Positions 9,222 to 18,142 of a stretch of DNA of 52,857 nucleotides are shown in pieces. Under the pieces are notes generated by a model that was given only the letters and a program-made list of their open reading frames with translations, searched no databases and was not told the origin of the DNA. Origin of the DNA: CAZMCH01 sp964564735. GTDB lineage: Bacteria > Poribacteria > DTPJ01. Position numbers and translations under genes: made by a program. The stretch covers positions 1 to 52,857 of the forward strand of contig CAZMCH010000019.1 of assembly GCA_964564735.1 (NCBI GenBank). The letters run 5' to 3'. Position 1 is the first letter of the stretch. Each line of letters begins with the position of its first letter.

Positions 9222-9429
9222 TGATTTTCTCCTTTTGCATTGCTATTAATTTACAGCAATACTTAAAATTCCTTTGATAAATGTGTTGGTATTTGAAATA
9301 ATCCTTATCTTTTTGATTTCAGTTTTAATTATAGCTTATGTTTATTTCGTAATTATTTCAGAATTGTAAAATCTATGTAAAATGTGATACAAAAAAATAT
9401 AATTCCCATAAAATCAAAAAAACTGAATC

Positions 9430-9458
9430 TTGATGATTATCTGCTATTATGCTAAAAT
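9430..9458 (+). promoter_or_regulatory. promoter for prmA-plsY
   Basis: TTGATG at 9430-9435 and TAAAAT at 9453-9458, with a 17-base spacer. The -10 box overlaps the upstream candidate ATG at 9449, which supports translation beginning at 9503. The remaining 9222-9429 spacer between divergent glnA and prmA shows nothing further that I can name. Confidence 0.5.
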
Positions 9459-9502
9459 ACTCAAAACTTGATCACTTTTATATTTACAAATGGAAGGAAA
9501 TA

Positions 9503-10396
9503 ATGAAACTTGTTCGCATAGATGTTGAAACATCAATAGAAGCTGAAGAAGCGCTTTCTTATATCTTTTTAGAGATGGGTTCTGGTGGGGTTCATGCGGA
9601 AGACGTTAAATCATCACCGGGTAAAGTGATAGTATCCGCATACTTTCCGCTTGATGATACGGTTGGAGAACGTGTTTTTAATCTTCGTAGTTCCTTGGAT
9701 AAGCTGAGTGAAATTATACCTGAAGCCAGAAAATCAAAAATAACATTTGAGAATATTGGTAATATAGATTGGTCGGAAAGCTGGAAGGCTAATTTTAAGC
9801 CAATAACAGTTGGTAAACGGGTAATCATATATCCATCATGGGAAGGTATAGGGAATTTTTCTGATAGGGATATCCATATTAAAATCGATCCGGGGATGGC
9901 TTTTGGGACTGGAAAACATGCAACTACTATTCTTTCTCTGGAATTATTAGAAAAAGCGATACAAGGTAATGAGGAAGTCGCTGATATAGGCACAGGTTCG
10001 GGCATATTATCTATTGCATCAGTGAAACTTGGTGCAAGACATGTTGTTGCGATAGACATAGATGAAAAATCTGTCCAGATAGCAAAAGAAAATTGCATGG
10101 ATAATGGTGTTGCAGATAAGGTAAGTATTATGACAGGTGATTTATTATCATCTGTTAAAGGTAATTACAATGTTATTGTTGCCAATATTCATACTAAAAT
10201 CTTACTTTTAATGCTTCCTTATATAAAAGATTATCTCAAATCAAATGGCATGATTATTTTATCGGGCATTTTAGATAAAGAGGCATTTGAGATTGAAAAT
10301 GAGTTGGAAAAGACAAATTTTGATATAATTGAAAAGCCACAACTTGAGGAATGGGTTGCATTTCTGGCAAAGCTTAAAAACAAGGAGGATTTATGA
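9503..10396 (+). CDS. prmA: ribosomal protein L11 methyltransferase
   Basis: Translation most likely starts at 9503, after GGAAGGAAATA, giving 297 residues like other PrmA proteins; a longer reading from 9449 would begin inside the promoter. The N-terminal about 95 residues form the L11-binding domain (KLVRIDVETSIEAEEALSYI). The C-terminal class I methyltransferase domain has DPGMAFGTGKHATT, the SAM-binding DIGTGSGILSIAS and the active-site-like VANIHTKILL. It trimethylates ribosomal protein L11. The next gene, plsY, overlaps its stop by four bases. Confidence 0.93.
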   Translation: MKLVRIDVETSIEAEEALSYIFLEMGSGGVHAEDVKSSPGKVIVSAYFPLDDTVGERVFNLRSSLDKLSEIIPEARKSKITFENIGNIDWSESWKANFKPITVGKRVIIYPSWEGIGNFSDRDIHIKIDPGMAFGTGKHATTILSLELLEKAIQGNEEVADIGTGSGILSIASVKLGARHVVAIDIDEKSVQIAKENCMDNGVADKVSIMTGDLLSSVKGNYNVIVANIHTKILLLMLPYIKDYLKSNGMIILSGILDKEAFEIENELEKTNFDIIEKPQLEEWVAFLAKLKNKEDL

Positions 10397-11043
10397 TACT
10401 ATCTATTATTGCATTAATTCTTAGTTATATTTTAGGGGCAATACCTTTTGCCTATATTATCGTTAAAGGTATAAAAGGTATTGACATCAGAAATCAGGGA
10501 AGCGGAAATGTCGGCTTTACAAATGCTTTGAGGCTAATCGGCTGGGGTCCAGGGCTTTTGGTGCTTATAGCTGATATGGCAAAAGGTGCAATTGCAGTTC
10601 TATTTATTTCTCGCTTGGGATTAATTCAACAAAATGCTTTATCAGTATATATGCCCGTTATTTGTGGTTTTTCTGCTATTATTGGTCATATATGGACTGC
10701 ATTTCTAAAGTTTCGTGGCGGGAAGGGAGTCGCTACAAGTCTTGGAATATTTATTGCCCTTTATCCAGTTGCGGGATTAGCATCACTTGCCGTTTGGCTA
10801 ATTGCTGTAGCAATAACTAGATATGTTTCGCTTGGATCAATACTTCTATGTATCAGTTTTTGTTTATCTTCGTTTATCACTGATGGAAGTTATGCCCTCA
10901 AAGGTGTTGAAATATGGTCGCTTCGGGTAATGGCTATTATAGTGACTATTATTGTAACATACAAGCATAAAGGCAATATTCAAAGATTAATCAAGGGTGA
11001 AGAAAGAAAATTTGGGAAACGAGAAGATATTAAAAGCAAATAG
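10393..11043 (+). CDS. plsY: acyl-phosphate:glycerol-3-phosphate acyltransferase
   Basis: 216 residues with five predicted membrane helices. The three PlsY motifs are visible: GSGNVGFTNALRLIG, the cytoplasmic HIWTAFLKFRGGKGVATSLG, and a C-terminal RWL-like segment before KHKGNIQRLIKGEE. It transfers the acyl group of acyl-phosphate to glycerol-3-phosphate, the first step of phospholipid synthesis, at the inner membrane. It overlaps prmA by four bases, and AAGGAGG precedes its start, so both are on one transcript. Confidence 0.94.
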   Translation: MILSIIALILSYILGAIPFAYIIVKGIKGIDIRNQGSGNVGFTNALRLIGWGPGLLVLIADMAKGAIAVLFISRLGLIQQNALSVYMPVICGFSAIIGHIWTAFLKFRGGKGVATSLGIFIALYPVAGLASLAVWLIAVAITRYVSLGSILLCISFCLSSFITDGSYALKGVEIWSLRVMAIIVTIIVTYKHKGNIQRLIKGEERKFGKREDIKSK

Positions 11044-11074
11044 TTGCTTATTAGTCTTTTAGATGTTGTTAAAC

Positions 11075-11105
11075 ATGTAGACAAGTTTGAAGCCTGTCTC
11101 TACAA
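11075..11105. repeat. small inverted repeat downstream of plsY
   Basis: GTAGACAAG and the later CTGTCTCTAC form an imperfect hairpin around TTTGAAGC. It may terminate plsY, but there is no T-tract directly after it. The rest of the 11044-11281 spacer shows no supportable gene. Confidence 0.35.
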
Positions 11106-11281
11106 CTATCAATATTATTTTATTTGCTATCCTTTATTGTCTCCTATGTTGTCGGGAGTTTGCCATCTGAATAAATATCTGTTAAAATATCGGGAATATT
11201 ATTTCATAGACAAAAAATCGTCAGCATTCAGCTTATTTATTCAATACAAATCACCATCAAGAAAGATAAAATAAGATGAAT

Positions 11282-12142
11282 TTAACGAATACTATTCAAA
11301 ACTTCCGTTACTGGTTCCCATCTATTAAGCGTATAGAAATGTAGATATTTCACACCATTATCAAGAAGGTCTTGGCACTGATTGATCGTGAACTCCATAC
11401 CAGCTTTTCTTGCGTCATCAGTTGGTTCATCATATTTTTCCATTAATTCGCCTAGTTTTGATGGTATGGAAGTTCCACACATATTTGATAGCTGACCTAT
11501 CTTTTTCAGATCAGTGATTATCATCATTCCGGGTATTACTGGAACATTAATTCCTATTTTTTCGCATCTGTCCATAAAATCATAGAAAAACTTGTTATCA
11601 AAGAACATCTGCGTTATAAGAAATTCTGCTCCTAGATCAACCTTTTCTTTTGTATAAGCCATATCCATCTCGATACTAGGTGCTTCGCGATGTTTTTCTG
11701 GATACACTGCCGCAGAGATTGAGAAGTCATATTCTTTCTTTATAAACCTAATCAAATCTCTGGCATAATCAAAACCATCTTCTATTTCAGGCAATTCTGT
11801 CACACCCATTGGTGGATCACCTCTCAAAGCTAGTATATTTTCAATACCAAGTTTTTTGTAATAATCAAGTATACCTCTTGTATCGTCTTTGCTTGCATTA
11901 ATACACGTCAAATGAGGCATGACAGTAAGTCTTGTCTCATGCACTAATCGTTCAACCATACGTATCGTTTTATCTCTAGTGCTTCCACCTGCACCATAAG
12001 TCATTGATACATAAGTAGGATCAAACGCAGATAATTTTTCTATTGTCTCAAAAAGTGTGCGTTCTGCTGAATCTGTCTTTGGTGGAAAGAACTCAAATGA
12101 TATTGATTCTTTCTTATTTCTTATCATATCTCCAATTTTCAT
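11282..12142 (-). CDS. metF: 5,10-methylenetetrahydrofolate reductase
   Basis: The start at 12142 (MKIGDMIRNKKESISFEFFP) has GGAG nine bases upstream; a longer frame begins at 12166. The 286-residue TIM-barrel protein shows the family motifs ISFEFFPPKTDSAE, YVSMTYGAGGSTRDKT, HLTCINAS, NILALRGDPPMG and AEFLITQMFFDNKFFYDF. It reduces methylene-THF to methyl-THF with FAD and NAD(P)H, supplying methyl groups for methionine synthesis. It stands alone between plsY and glnA2, and no SAM riboswitch was recognised upstream. Confidence 0.94.
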   Translation of the reverse strand: MKIGDMIRNKKESISFEFFPPKTDSAERTLFETIEKLSAFDPTYVSMTYGAGGSTRDKTIRMVERLVHETRLTVMPHLTCINASKDDTRGILDYYKKLGIENILALRGDPPMGVTELPEIEDGFDYARDLIRFIKKEYDFSISAAVYPEKHREAPSIEMDMAYTKEKVDLGAEFLITQMFFDNKFFYDFMDRCEKIGINVPVIPGMMIITDLKKIGQLSNMCGTSIPSKLGELMEKYDEPTDDARKAGMEFTINQCQDLLDNGVKYLHFYTLNRWEPVTEVLNSIR

Positions 12143-12380
12143 AATACAATCTCCATATCGCCTCACCCCTATATCATAATCTCCATATTATTATATAATA
12201 TTATTCGTCAATAAATTATTCCCAGAAAATACTTGCGAAAAGATAAAATATAGATTATCATCACTATAATTATCTCGCTAAAATATAAGTATGGCTAATT
12301 ATTATATATAATTTTTGCGTATATATGGTTAAAAAGCCTGTAAATAATAACTAAACTACTGTGAAAAAAGGGGAAAATAA

Positions 12381-13712
12381 ATGGAAAAAAAAGACAAACA
12401 ATATGTCCTTGAAATGGCAAAAAAGCATAATGTCAAATTTATTTGGCTATGGTTTACAGACATACTGGGATTTCTCAAAAGTTTTGCCATAACTGTTGAA
12501 GAATTAGAAAATGCACTTGACGAGGGCATGGGATTTGACGGTTCATCTATTGAGGGATTTGCTCGAATTGATGAAAGCGATATGATTGCAATGCCTGATC
12601 CAAGCACTTTCTGTCTAGTTCCATGGCGTCCACAGGAAACAAGCTCAGTAGCAAGAATGTTTTGCGATATTGTTCAACCCGGTGGAGGACCCTATGATGG
12701 CGATCCTCGCAGAGTTTTGAAAGATATGCTAAAAAAGGCTTCTGAAAAAGGGTTTACCTATTATGTTGGTCCTGAGTTAGAATATTTTTATTTCAAGTCT
12801 GACAAACACCCAGAACCACTTGATAGAGGTGGATATTTCGATCTTATTCCATCAGATATTGCAACAGGTCTTCGCAGGGAAACTGTTTTATTTCTTGAAG
12901 ATATGGGAATCGGTGTAGAATACAGTCATCATGAAGTTGCGCCAAGTCAGCATGAAATTGACATGCGTTATACAGATGCTCTTACAATGGCTGACAATGT
13001 TATGACATATAGACTGATAGTCAAAGAAGTTGCCCTGAAAAACGGTGTTTATGCTACATTTATGCCAAAACCAATATTTGGTGAGAATGGAAGCGGAATG
13101 CACGTTCATCAATCACTATTTAGAGGTGATAAAAACGCATTCTTCGATCCAAATGATAAAGATCATCTTTCTGATATCGGGAAATCCTTTATAGCAGGTA
13201 TACTTCATCATGCCAAAGAAATTACACTTGTTACGAATCAATGGGTAAATTCTTATAAACGGTTGGTTCCGGGCTATGAAGCACCTGTATATATATCTTG
13301 GGCTGTTCGCAACAGGTCTGATCTTGTGAGAGTTCCTATGTACAAACCGGGGCATGAAAAGGCAACGAGAATCGAATATCGTTCACCAGACCCATCCTGT
13401 AACCCATATCTTGCCTTTGCTGTTATGCTCTCCGCTGGTCTTGATGGTATTGAAAAAGGTCTTGAATTACGAGAACAAATAGCAGGTAATCTCTATGAAA
13501 TGTCAGAAAAAGAACGCAAAGAACTTGGTATAGAAACTTTGCCAGAAAGCCTTTATGAAGCTATTACAATCACAGAAAAAAGTGAGTTAGTCAGAAAGAC
13601 TCTTGGTGATCACATTTTTTATAAATTGCTTGAAAACAAAAAAATTGAATGGGAAAGGCACAGGATATTTATAACGAATCGTGAGATTGAAGAATATCTG
13701 CCTATACTTTAG
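12381..13712 (+). CDS. glnA: glutamine synthetase type I (second copy)
   Basis: 443 residues, the same length as the copy at 7890-9221 and identical to it over most blocks, including MGFDGSSIEGFARIDESDM and PKPIFGENGSGMHVHQS; by eye about four residues in five agree. Differences cluster in FCLVPWRPQETSSVARMF, the 150s (SDKHPEPLDRGG) and the last 60 residues. All catalytic motifs remain, so it should be active. It lies on the opposite strand, about 3.2 kb away, with its own 238-base upstream spacer, so separate regulation is likely. The pair looks like an old duplication rather than an assembly artefact. Confidence 0.95.
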   Translation: MEKKDKQYVLEMAKKHNVKFIWLWFTDILGFLKSFAITVEELENALDEGMGFDGSSIEGFARIDESDMIAMPDPSTFCLVPWRPQETSSVARMFCDIVQPGGGPYDGDPRRVLKDMLKKASEKGFTYYVGPELEYFYFKSDKHPEPLDRGGYFDLIPSDIATGLRRETVLFLEDMGIGVEYSHHEVAPSQHEIDMRYTDALTMADNVMTYRLIVKEVALKNGVYATFMPKPIFGENGSGMHVHQSLFRGDKNAFFDPNDKDHLSDIGKSFIAGILHHAKEITLVTNQWVNSYKRLVPGYEAPVYISWAVRNRSDLVRVPMYKPGHEKATRIEYRSPDPSCNPYLAFAVMLSAGLDGIEKGLELREQIAGNLYEMSEKERKELGIETLPESLYEAITITEKSELVRKTLGDHIFYKLLENKKIEWERHRIFITNREIEEYLPIL

Positions 13713-13729
13713 GTAAGTTACCCTAATTT

Positions 13730-13786
13730 GCCATTCTGAAATAAGTGAAGCATCTTAATAGATTCTTCGCTGAAGTTCAGAATGAC
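13730..13786. repeat. inverted pair of the 26-27-bp dispersed repeat, likely glnA2 terminator
   Basis: Reverse half-element at 13730-13755 and forward half-element at 13760-13786 (AGATTCTTCGCTGAAG then TTCAGAATGAC). They form an imperfect stem-loop followed by a T run (AATTTTTT), just after glnA2. The same half-element recurs at 14703-14728, 14736-14761 and 24990-25015. Confidence 0.65.
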
Positions 13787-13801
13787 AATTTTTTAATTTC
13801 A

Positions 13802-14566
13802 TTATTCTATCTTTATACTAGCCCATGTTGCTGTGAGTTTATCTGATGGAGAAACAGCGTTTGCAGATTCAAAGTTTTGTTTGACATCTGCTTCACTCAA
13901 AGCTACATTATAAATCGCAATTTTATCAATAATACCGTTGAAATGTGTTCCATCACCCATATTAGTGGCAGTGCGTGCGCCTATAGCATACCAAAGGTCA
14001 CCAGGATTTTGTTTAGCAAGAGTGCCAGATTCCACCAATTTACCATTGATATAACCGCTTATCTTATTATCGCCTTTATTATAGGTCATAACGATATTAT
14101 GCCATTTGCCAAGAGAAATTTTGCCAAGAGAAATGCCTTGCATTGCACCTGTCCAAAAACCAACTTTCACTTCTCCCGAACCCAAGATTTCCATGTGTGA
14201 ATCATACCAACCACCATCTAGAGCCTGTTGACCTTCTTCTACAAAGACAATTCCACCTTCTGTGGGATAAACCCATGCTTCTAAGCTTAGGCTTTGTAAT
14301 GCAGTGCCAATATGGACTATTACATAATCATCTTTACCATCATATTCTAACGCTTTTCCGAATTTACCATCAACCCATTTGGGTCCATTCATTAAAGTTC
14401 CATCTTTTCCATTTCCAGATGAATCTTTTGCTACATCACCCTTGCCTTCATCAAAATTTAACAGGCAAACGATAGTATCGGGATTGATCTTGGCATAACT
14501 TTGGGTTGAAAATATCCCAATAGCAAATACCGTAAAAAGAATAACTAACAAACGTCTTGTTTTCAT
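13802..14566 (-). CDS. secreted LamG (concanavalin A-like) protein 1
   Basis: The start at 14566 is chosen because GGAG lies eight bases upstream. The 254-residue product has a signal peptide (MKTRRLLVILFTVFAIG to SYA). One LamG/laminin-G_3 domain follows: LLNFDEGKGDVAKDSSGNGKDG, then GKALEYDGKDDYV, LEAWVYPTEGGIVF, WHNIVMTYNKGDNKISGYINGKL, and GIIDKIAIYNVALSEADVKQN. A short tail ends in ATWASIKIE. The ending resembles the tails of the other LamG proteins here (WGTIK, WGAIKK, WGEIKK, WGNIRQ), which may be a shared sorting or anchoring signal. It is probably a sugar-binding, cell-surface or periplasmic protein. There is no catalytic domain. Confidence 0.85.
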   Translation of the reverse strand: MKTRRLLVILFTVFAIGIFSTQSYAKINPDTIVCLLNFDEGKGDVAKDSSGNGKDGTLMNGPKWVDGKFGKALEYDGKDDYVIVHIGTALQSLSLEAWVYPTEGGIVFVEEGQQALDGGWYDSHMEILGSGEVKVGFWTGAMQGISLGKISLGKWHNIVMTYNKGDNKISGYINGKLVESGTLAKQNPGDLWYAIGARTATNMGDGTHFNGIIDKIAIYNVALSEADVKQNFESANAVSPSDKLTATWASIKIE

Positions 14567-14626
14567 ATCTTTCTCCAATACAATTATTAAAATACTATAT
14601 AAGCAATTTAATGTTAGACATTGATT

Positions 14627-14655
14627 ATAATAAGGTATTTATAATGCGAAATCAA
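14627..14655 (-). promoter_or_regulatory. promoter for LamG protein 1
   Basis: On the minus strand, TTGATT (14650-14655) and TATTAT (14627-14632) with a 17-base spacer, about 60 bases upstream of the start codon. Confidence 0.45.
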
Positions 14656-14673
14656 TACAAAAGTTAGTTATTT

Positions 14674-14800
14674 ATACGACTTTTTCATTTATGGCATAAA
14701 GAAGACCCTTCACTTCGTTCAGGGTGACAAAAAATGTCGTTCTGAACACATTAAGGAATCTCTTTTTGTCATTATCTATTGCTAACTGAAAAAGTCGTAT
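14674..14800. repeat. MITE-like nested palindrome with 14-bp terminal inverted repeats
   Basis: ATACGACTTTTTCA at 14674-14687 is the exact reverse complement of 14787-14800. Between them lie two half-elements in opposite orientation (14703-14728 and 14736-14761) of the repeat also seen at 13730-13786 and 24990-25015. The 127-base unit has no coding capacity and sits between LamG 1 and the stop of the beta-helix/GH43-like gene. Confidence 0.75.
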
Positions 14801-14811
14801 TATTTACAGCA

Positions 14812-16707
14812 TTAGGCATATAAAAAAACGCCATAATCCTCTATTGCGGGTTGTTTATACCACATTTCGCAAAATTCTTGAAGCGCACCATCATAAATTA
14901 AACGTTTGATATTCATCCATGTAAGTTGATCACCAACGGAATAATATATATAGGTTTTGCCCTCAAATTCTACTATTTCTGGATCAGAGGCATTTATGCT
15001 ATCATCAATCTCAACGGGACGTAGAACAGGATTTGCGCTACTCAATTCCCATCTTTTTAGGTCTTTTGAACGGGTTATATATGTTTCGTAATAATGTCTT
15101 GGTGATCTGTTTTCAAGATAAAGGACATAATAGTAGCCATTGACATATCTAATGCAAGGACAGGCTGTATAACGATTTGTGCCGAATATGGCATCAGGAA
15201 CTTTTGTCCAATTATCAAGATCATCTGAAACTGCAAATTTAATTGTGAAAGCGGGATATTTCGGATCATTAGATTCATAAGCCATAACATATCCATTATG
15301 CCCTTTACATACAGACGTATTGAATATATGCTCATTATCTTGATCAATAACCTTCTTTATATCCCAATTTATAAGATCATTAGATCTGAATAATGTAACA
15401 TTATTCCAATTATTATCTTCAAATCTTGATGCGAAAACATAGAACGTATTATTTTCAATATATGCAGATGCAAGGCTATAGCCCTCTGCAAATCGTGCCA
15501 ATTCCTTTCCTGTATCAACATCAGTTAGCTCAAGATAATAATCTTCTTTATTTCCGCCGGTTGCAGGTCTGACACAAGCAAGATGGCACAAACGACCCTT
15601 CCAGACAACAGGTGATAGCTCACACATATCTTTGCGAATAAATTCACGCTTCATTTTGTCTATTTCACGCATTGGTGGTTTGGGTGGCAAAATGGTCTGA
15701 AAAGCGTCAATATGCCAGTTCTGAAGGCGATATATGCCTTTTGGAACATCTTGTTGAAACTGCACATAGGCTTGTGTTGCGCCTTTTGCTGTATAGCCTA
15801 TTTGATCAACAGAGTCCTTATCAACCGTAACGCCAAAAACCTTGTATCCCATCAACGTTGAATCTTCAATATCAACATGAAGGTATTTGCCATTTTGGAC
15901 GCTTTGTATTATGCCATTTGTTGGTGTTCCTGCAGGCTGAGAGAAATTGAGAACTATAAGCCGACATCGATTAACCTTGACCCGCATATATGTATGAAAT
16001 CCATAATTTCCGCCTTTTAGTGCGCATTGTGGACTTACCATTGTGCAATCTTCAAAGATGATGTCCGTTGTTTCAGGCATTGATGGATTTTCAACACGCA
16101 CATAAGCACCAGCGGTATCACCCCACCAATCCAAAGCCCATAGCTGACATCTTCGATAAATAATAGGCTCATCAGGACGAGAAAGACAGCTTGCGACCCC
16201 TCCACCAAAAGCACGCCCTATGCTTACACAATCTTCGACGATTACTGTGAAAGGTTCTGTTTCGTCAACAAGATCGAACATGATTCCTCCATCTCCACCA
16301 GTAACATAGAGATTTTTAAGTATCCATCGGTCCCAGACATTTGCAGAGAAACTTGGTTCTTTGTGTTCATTTGACCAGCCTTGCTTATAAGCCCTAATGG
16401 GACCCCACCAGTCATAGCTTTTAAATCCCATAGATGGATCACCAGAGTCAATAATGGCAAAACCCTTTGTTCCTGAGCCATACTTCCCATCAAAATCTCC
16501 GATTAATTCGTTATATGCACCTTTCTTTCCCTTAAATGCAGGGGCAAGCATAGCTTCCATATATGTATCAGGACGAACTATAATACGGTATCCACCTTCA
16601 TCATCAGGAATAGAATCAAAAGCCTTTTGTATCGTTGTAAATGCAGATTGCCATGATAGACCATCTGTATTATGACCAAGTTTTGAAACAAAAAATGTTT
16701 TGCCCAT
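14812..16707 (-). CDS. beta-helix plus GH43-like propeller fusion protein
   Basis: The start at 16707 is preferred (GGAGAG nine bases upstream), giving 631 residues. About residues 1-300 look like a right-handed parallel beta-helix of the pectate-lyase/DUF1565 type: it opens FFVSKLGHNTDGLSWQSAFTTI and continues with VIVEDCVSIG, DIIFEDCTMV, VNRCRLIVLN and VDIEDSTLMG. About 330-630 look like a five-bladed GH43/GH117-type propeller, with repeated LFRSNDLINWDIKK, FAVSDDLDNWTK and ITRSKDLKRWELSS blades and a late DPEIVEFEGKTYIYYS. The likely role is binding or cleaving a plant- or algal-type polysaccharide. There is no signal peptide, which is odd for such an enzyme. Catalytic residues cannot be assigned with confidence. 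Confidence 0.75.
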   Translation of the reverse strand: MGKTFFVSKLGHNTDGLSWQSAFTTIQKAFDSIPDDEGGYRIIVRPDTYMEAMLAPAFKGKKGAYNELIGDFDGKYGSGTKGFAIIDSGDPSMGFKSYDWWGPIRAYKQGWSNEHKEPSFSANVWDRWILKNLYVTGGDGGIMFDLVDETEPFTVIVEDCVSIGRAFGGGVASCLSRPDEPIIYRRCQLWALDWWGDTAGAYVRVENPSMPETTDIIFEDCTMVSPQCALKGGNYGFHTYMRVKVNRCRLIVLNFSQPAGTPTNGIIQSVQNGKYLHVDIEDSTLMGYKVFGVTVDKDSVDQIGYTAKGATQAYVQFQQDVPKGIYRLQNWHIDAFQTILPPKPPMREIDKMKREFIRKDMCELSPVVWKGRLCHLACVRPATGGNKEDYYLELTDVDTGKELARFAEGYSLASAYIENNTFYVFASRFEDNNWNNVTLFRSNDLINWDIKKVIDQDNEHIFNTSVCKGHNGYVMAYESNDPKYPAFTIKFAVSDDLDNWTKVPDAIFGTNRYTACPCIRYVNGYYYVLYLENRSPRHYYETYITRSKDLKRWELSSANPVLRPVEIDDSINASDPEIVEFEGKTYIYYSVGDQLTWMNIKRLIYDGALQEFCEMWYKQPAIEDYGVFLYA

Positions 16708-16827
16708 AATATATCTCTCCATTCTAGGTTTCCTATGAAAATTTATATTCAATTTACACGCTTCATTATATATCAATTTGTTTATTGATCAATAGTTAAG
16801 ACTATATTTATGTCTAACAAACTTAAA

Positions 16828-16856
16828 TTGACTTTATTTTATGTTATTTGTATAAT
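16828..16856 (+). promoter_or_regulatory. consensus promoter for the FG-GAP gene
   Basis: TTGACT at 16828-16833 and TATAAT at 16851-16856 with a 17-base spacer, about 50 bases before the ATG at 16914. Confidence 0.65.
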
Positions 16857-16913
16857 GATGTTGTTTGATAAATGTTTTGGCATTTCAAAATCACTAATGA
16901 ATAGGAGCATAGA

Positions 16914-17984
16914 ATGTCATCAGAAATTTCTTTTGTAAAGCATATAATAGATCCAGGGGCAAGTGAAACCTGTGCAATTGTTGATGTTGACGGAGATGGT
17001 CTTCTTGATATAGTGTCTGGCACATATTGGTATAAAGCGCCAAATTGGGCTAAATACCACATGAGAGATATACCTTTTGAAAGTAACTACTTTGATAATT
17101 TTGCTGATTTTGCTATTGACCTAAATCTTGATGGACGACCTGATATAATATCGGGTTGTTGGTTTCGCAAACAAATCGCTTGGTATGAAAATCCCGGCAT
17201 TGCAGGTGAATTATGGAAAGAGCATATTATTGATGTTCCGGGAAATGTAGAAACGCTTTGGCTTGTTGATCTCGATGGTGATGGTGTTCCAGATATTTTA
17301 CCAAATGCCTTTGGTCCTGAGAAAATGGTTTGGTATAAGGTTATTTTGGGAACTAATCCTGAGTTTATTAAGGTTGAATTTGGCAAAGAAGGCAATGGTC
17401 ATGGAATCGGTTATGGCGATATAAATGGCGATGGCAAGATAGATATAATTACGCCTAATGGCTGGTATGAATCACCAAAGGACCCTGTTAATGATGAGTG
17501 GATATGGCATCCAGAATTTAGCCTTGTCTCAACAGGTGTTCCTATATTAACCCATGATGTCAATGGTGATGGATTAGCTGATCTAATCTGGGGTGCTGGA
17601 CATAATTACGGATTATATTGGGAAGAACAAAAGCTAAACTCTGATGGGACAAGAAGCTGGATACGCCACGAAATCGATACTAGCTGGTCACAATCGCATA
17701 CCCAAACTCTTGCAGATATTGATAATGATGGTGAATTAGAGTTGATAACTGGCAAACGTCTATTTGCTCATAATGGAAGCGATCCGGGCGAATATGACCC
17801 ACCATGTCTATACTATTACAAACTTGATAAAAAGACTATAACTTGGGAACGTCATGATATTGATGTCGGGCATAAAGTTGGCGGAGGTATGCAAATAAAT
17901 GTCGCTGATATGTTCGGCAATGGGAAATTAGATATTATCGCACCGGGAAAAGGTGGGTTATATCTTTTTGAAAACACCAGATAA
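16914..17984 (+). CDS. FG-GAP/VCBS-repeat beta-propeller protein
   Basis: 356 residues made of about seven repeats, each with an Asp-rich calcium-type loop: DVDGDGLLDIVSG, DLNLDGRPDIISG, DLDGDGVPDILPN, DINGDGKIDIITP, DVNGDGLADLIWG, DIDNDGELELITG and DMFGNGKLDIIAP. This is the FG-GAP/integrin-alpha-like seven-bladed propeller, often used for carbohydrate or protein binding. It begins MSSEISFVKHIIDPG with no signal peptide, so on sequence alone it is cytoplasmic even though most relatives are secreted. It faces away from the beta-helix/GH43-like gene and has its own promoter and terminator. Some relatives are polysaccharide lyases, but no catalytic motif is recognised. Confidence 0.82.
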   Translation: MSSEISFVKHIIDPGASETCAIVDVDGDGLLDIVSGTYWYKAPNWAKYHMRDIPFESNYFDNFADFAIDLNLDGRPDIISGCWFRKQIAWYENPGIAGELWKEHIIDVPGNVETLWLVDLDGDGVPDILPNAFGPEKMVWYKVILGTNPEFIKVEFGKEGNGHGIGYGDINGDGKIDIITPNGWYESPKDPVNDEWIWHPEFSLVSTGVPILTHDVNGDGLADLIWGAGHNYGLYWEEQKLNSDGTRSWIRHEIDTSWSQSHTQTLADIDNDGELELITGKRLFAHNGSDPGEYDPPCLYYYKLDKKTITWERHDIDVGHKVGGGMQINVADMFGNGKLDIIAPGKGGLYLFENTR

Positions 17985-17997
17985 ATTAAGAAGACCC

Positions 17998-18032
17998 TTC
18001 CTCCAAATCAAGTTTGGAGGAAAGGCGATATT
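17998..18032 (+). terminator. terminator of the FG-GAP gene
   Basis: A perfect 10-base-pair stem (TTCCTCCAAA at 17998-18007, TTTGGAGGAA at 18013-18022) with a five-base loop, followed after ten bases by TTTTT. It starts 14 bases after the stop codon. Confidence 0.6.
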
Positions 18033-18142
18033 TTTGTCAGTTTTGACATTGTTTTATCATGCTGATCAGTTCGAAGTATCTAATAAACATAATAAAATCA
18101 ATATTTTATTTATGATCCTGCCTCAATTAATCTGGGCAAGTA

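Noticed and set aside
9449..9502. N-terminal extension of PrmA
   Set aside because: The upstream ATG overlaps the -10 box and has no ribosome site; the ATG at 9503 has GGAAGG and gives the family length.
11044..11274. 76-codon TTG-started frame between plsY and metF
   Set aside because: It starts directly on the plsY stop, has no ribosome site, unnatural composition, and contains a small hairpin repeat; no family resemblance.
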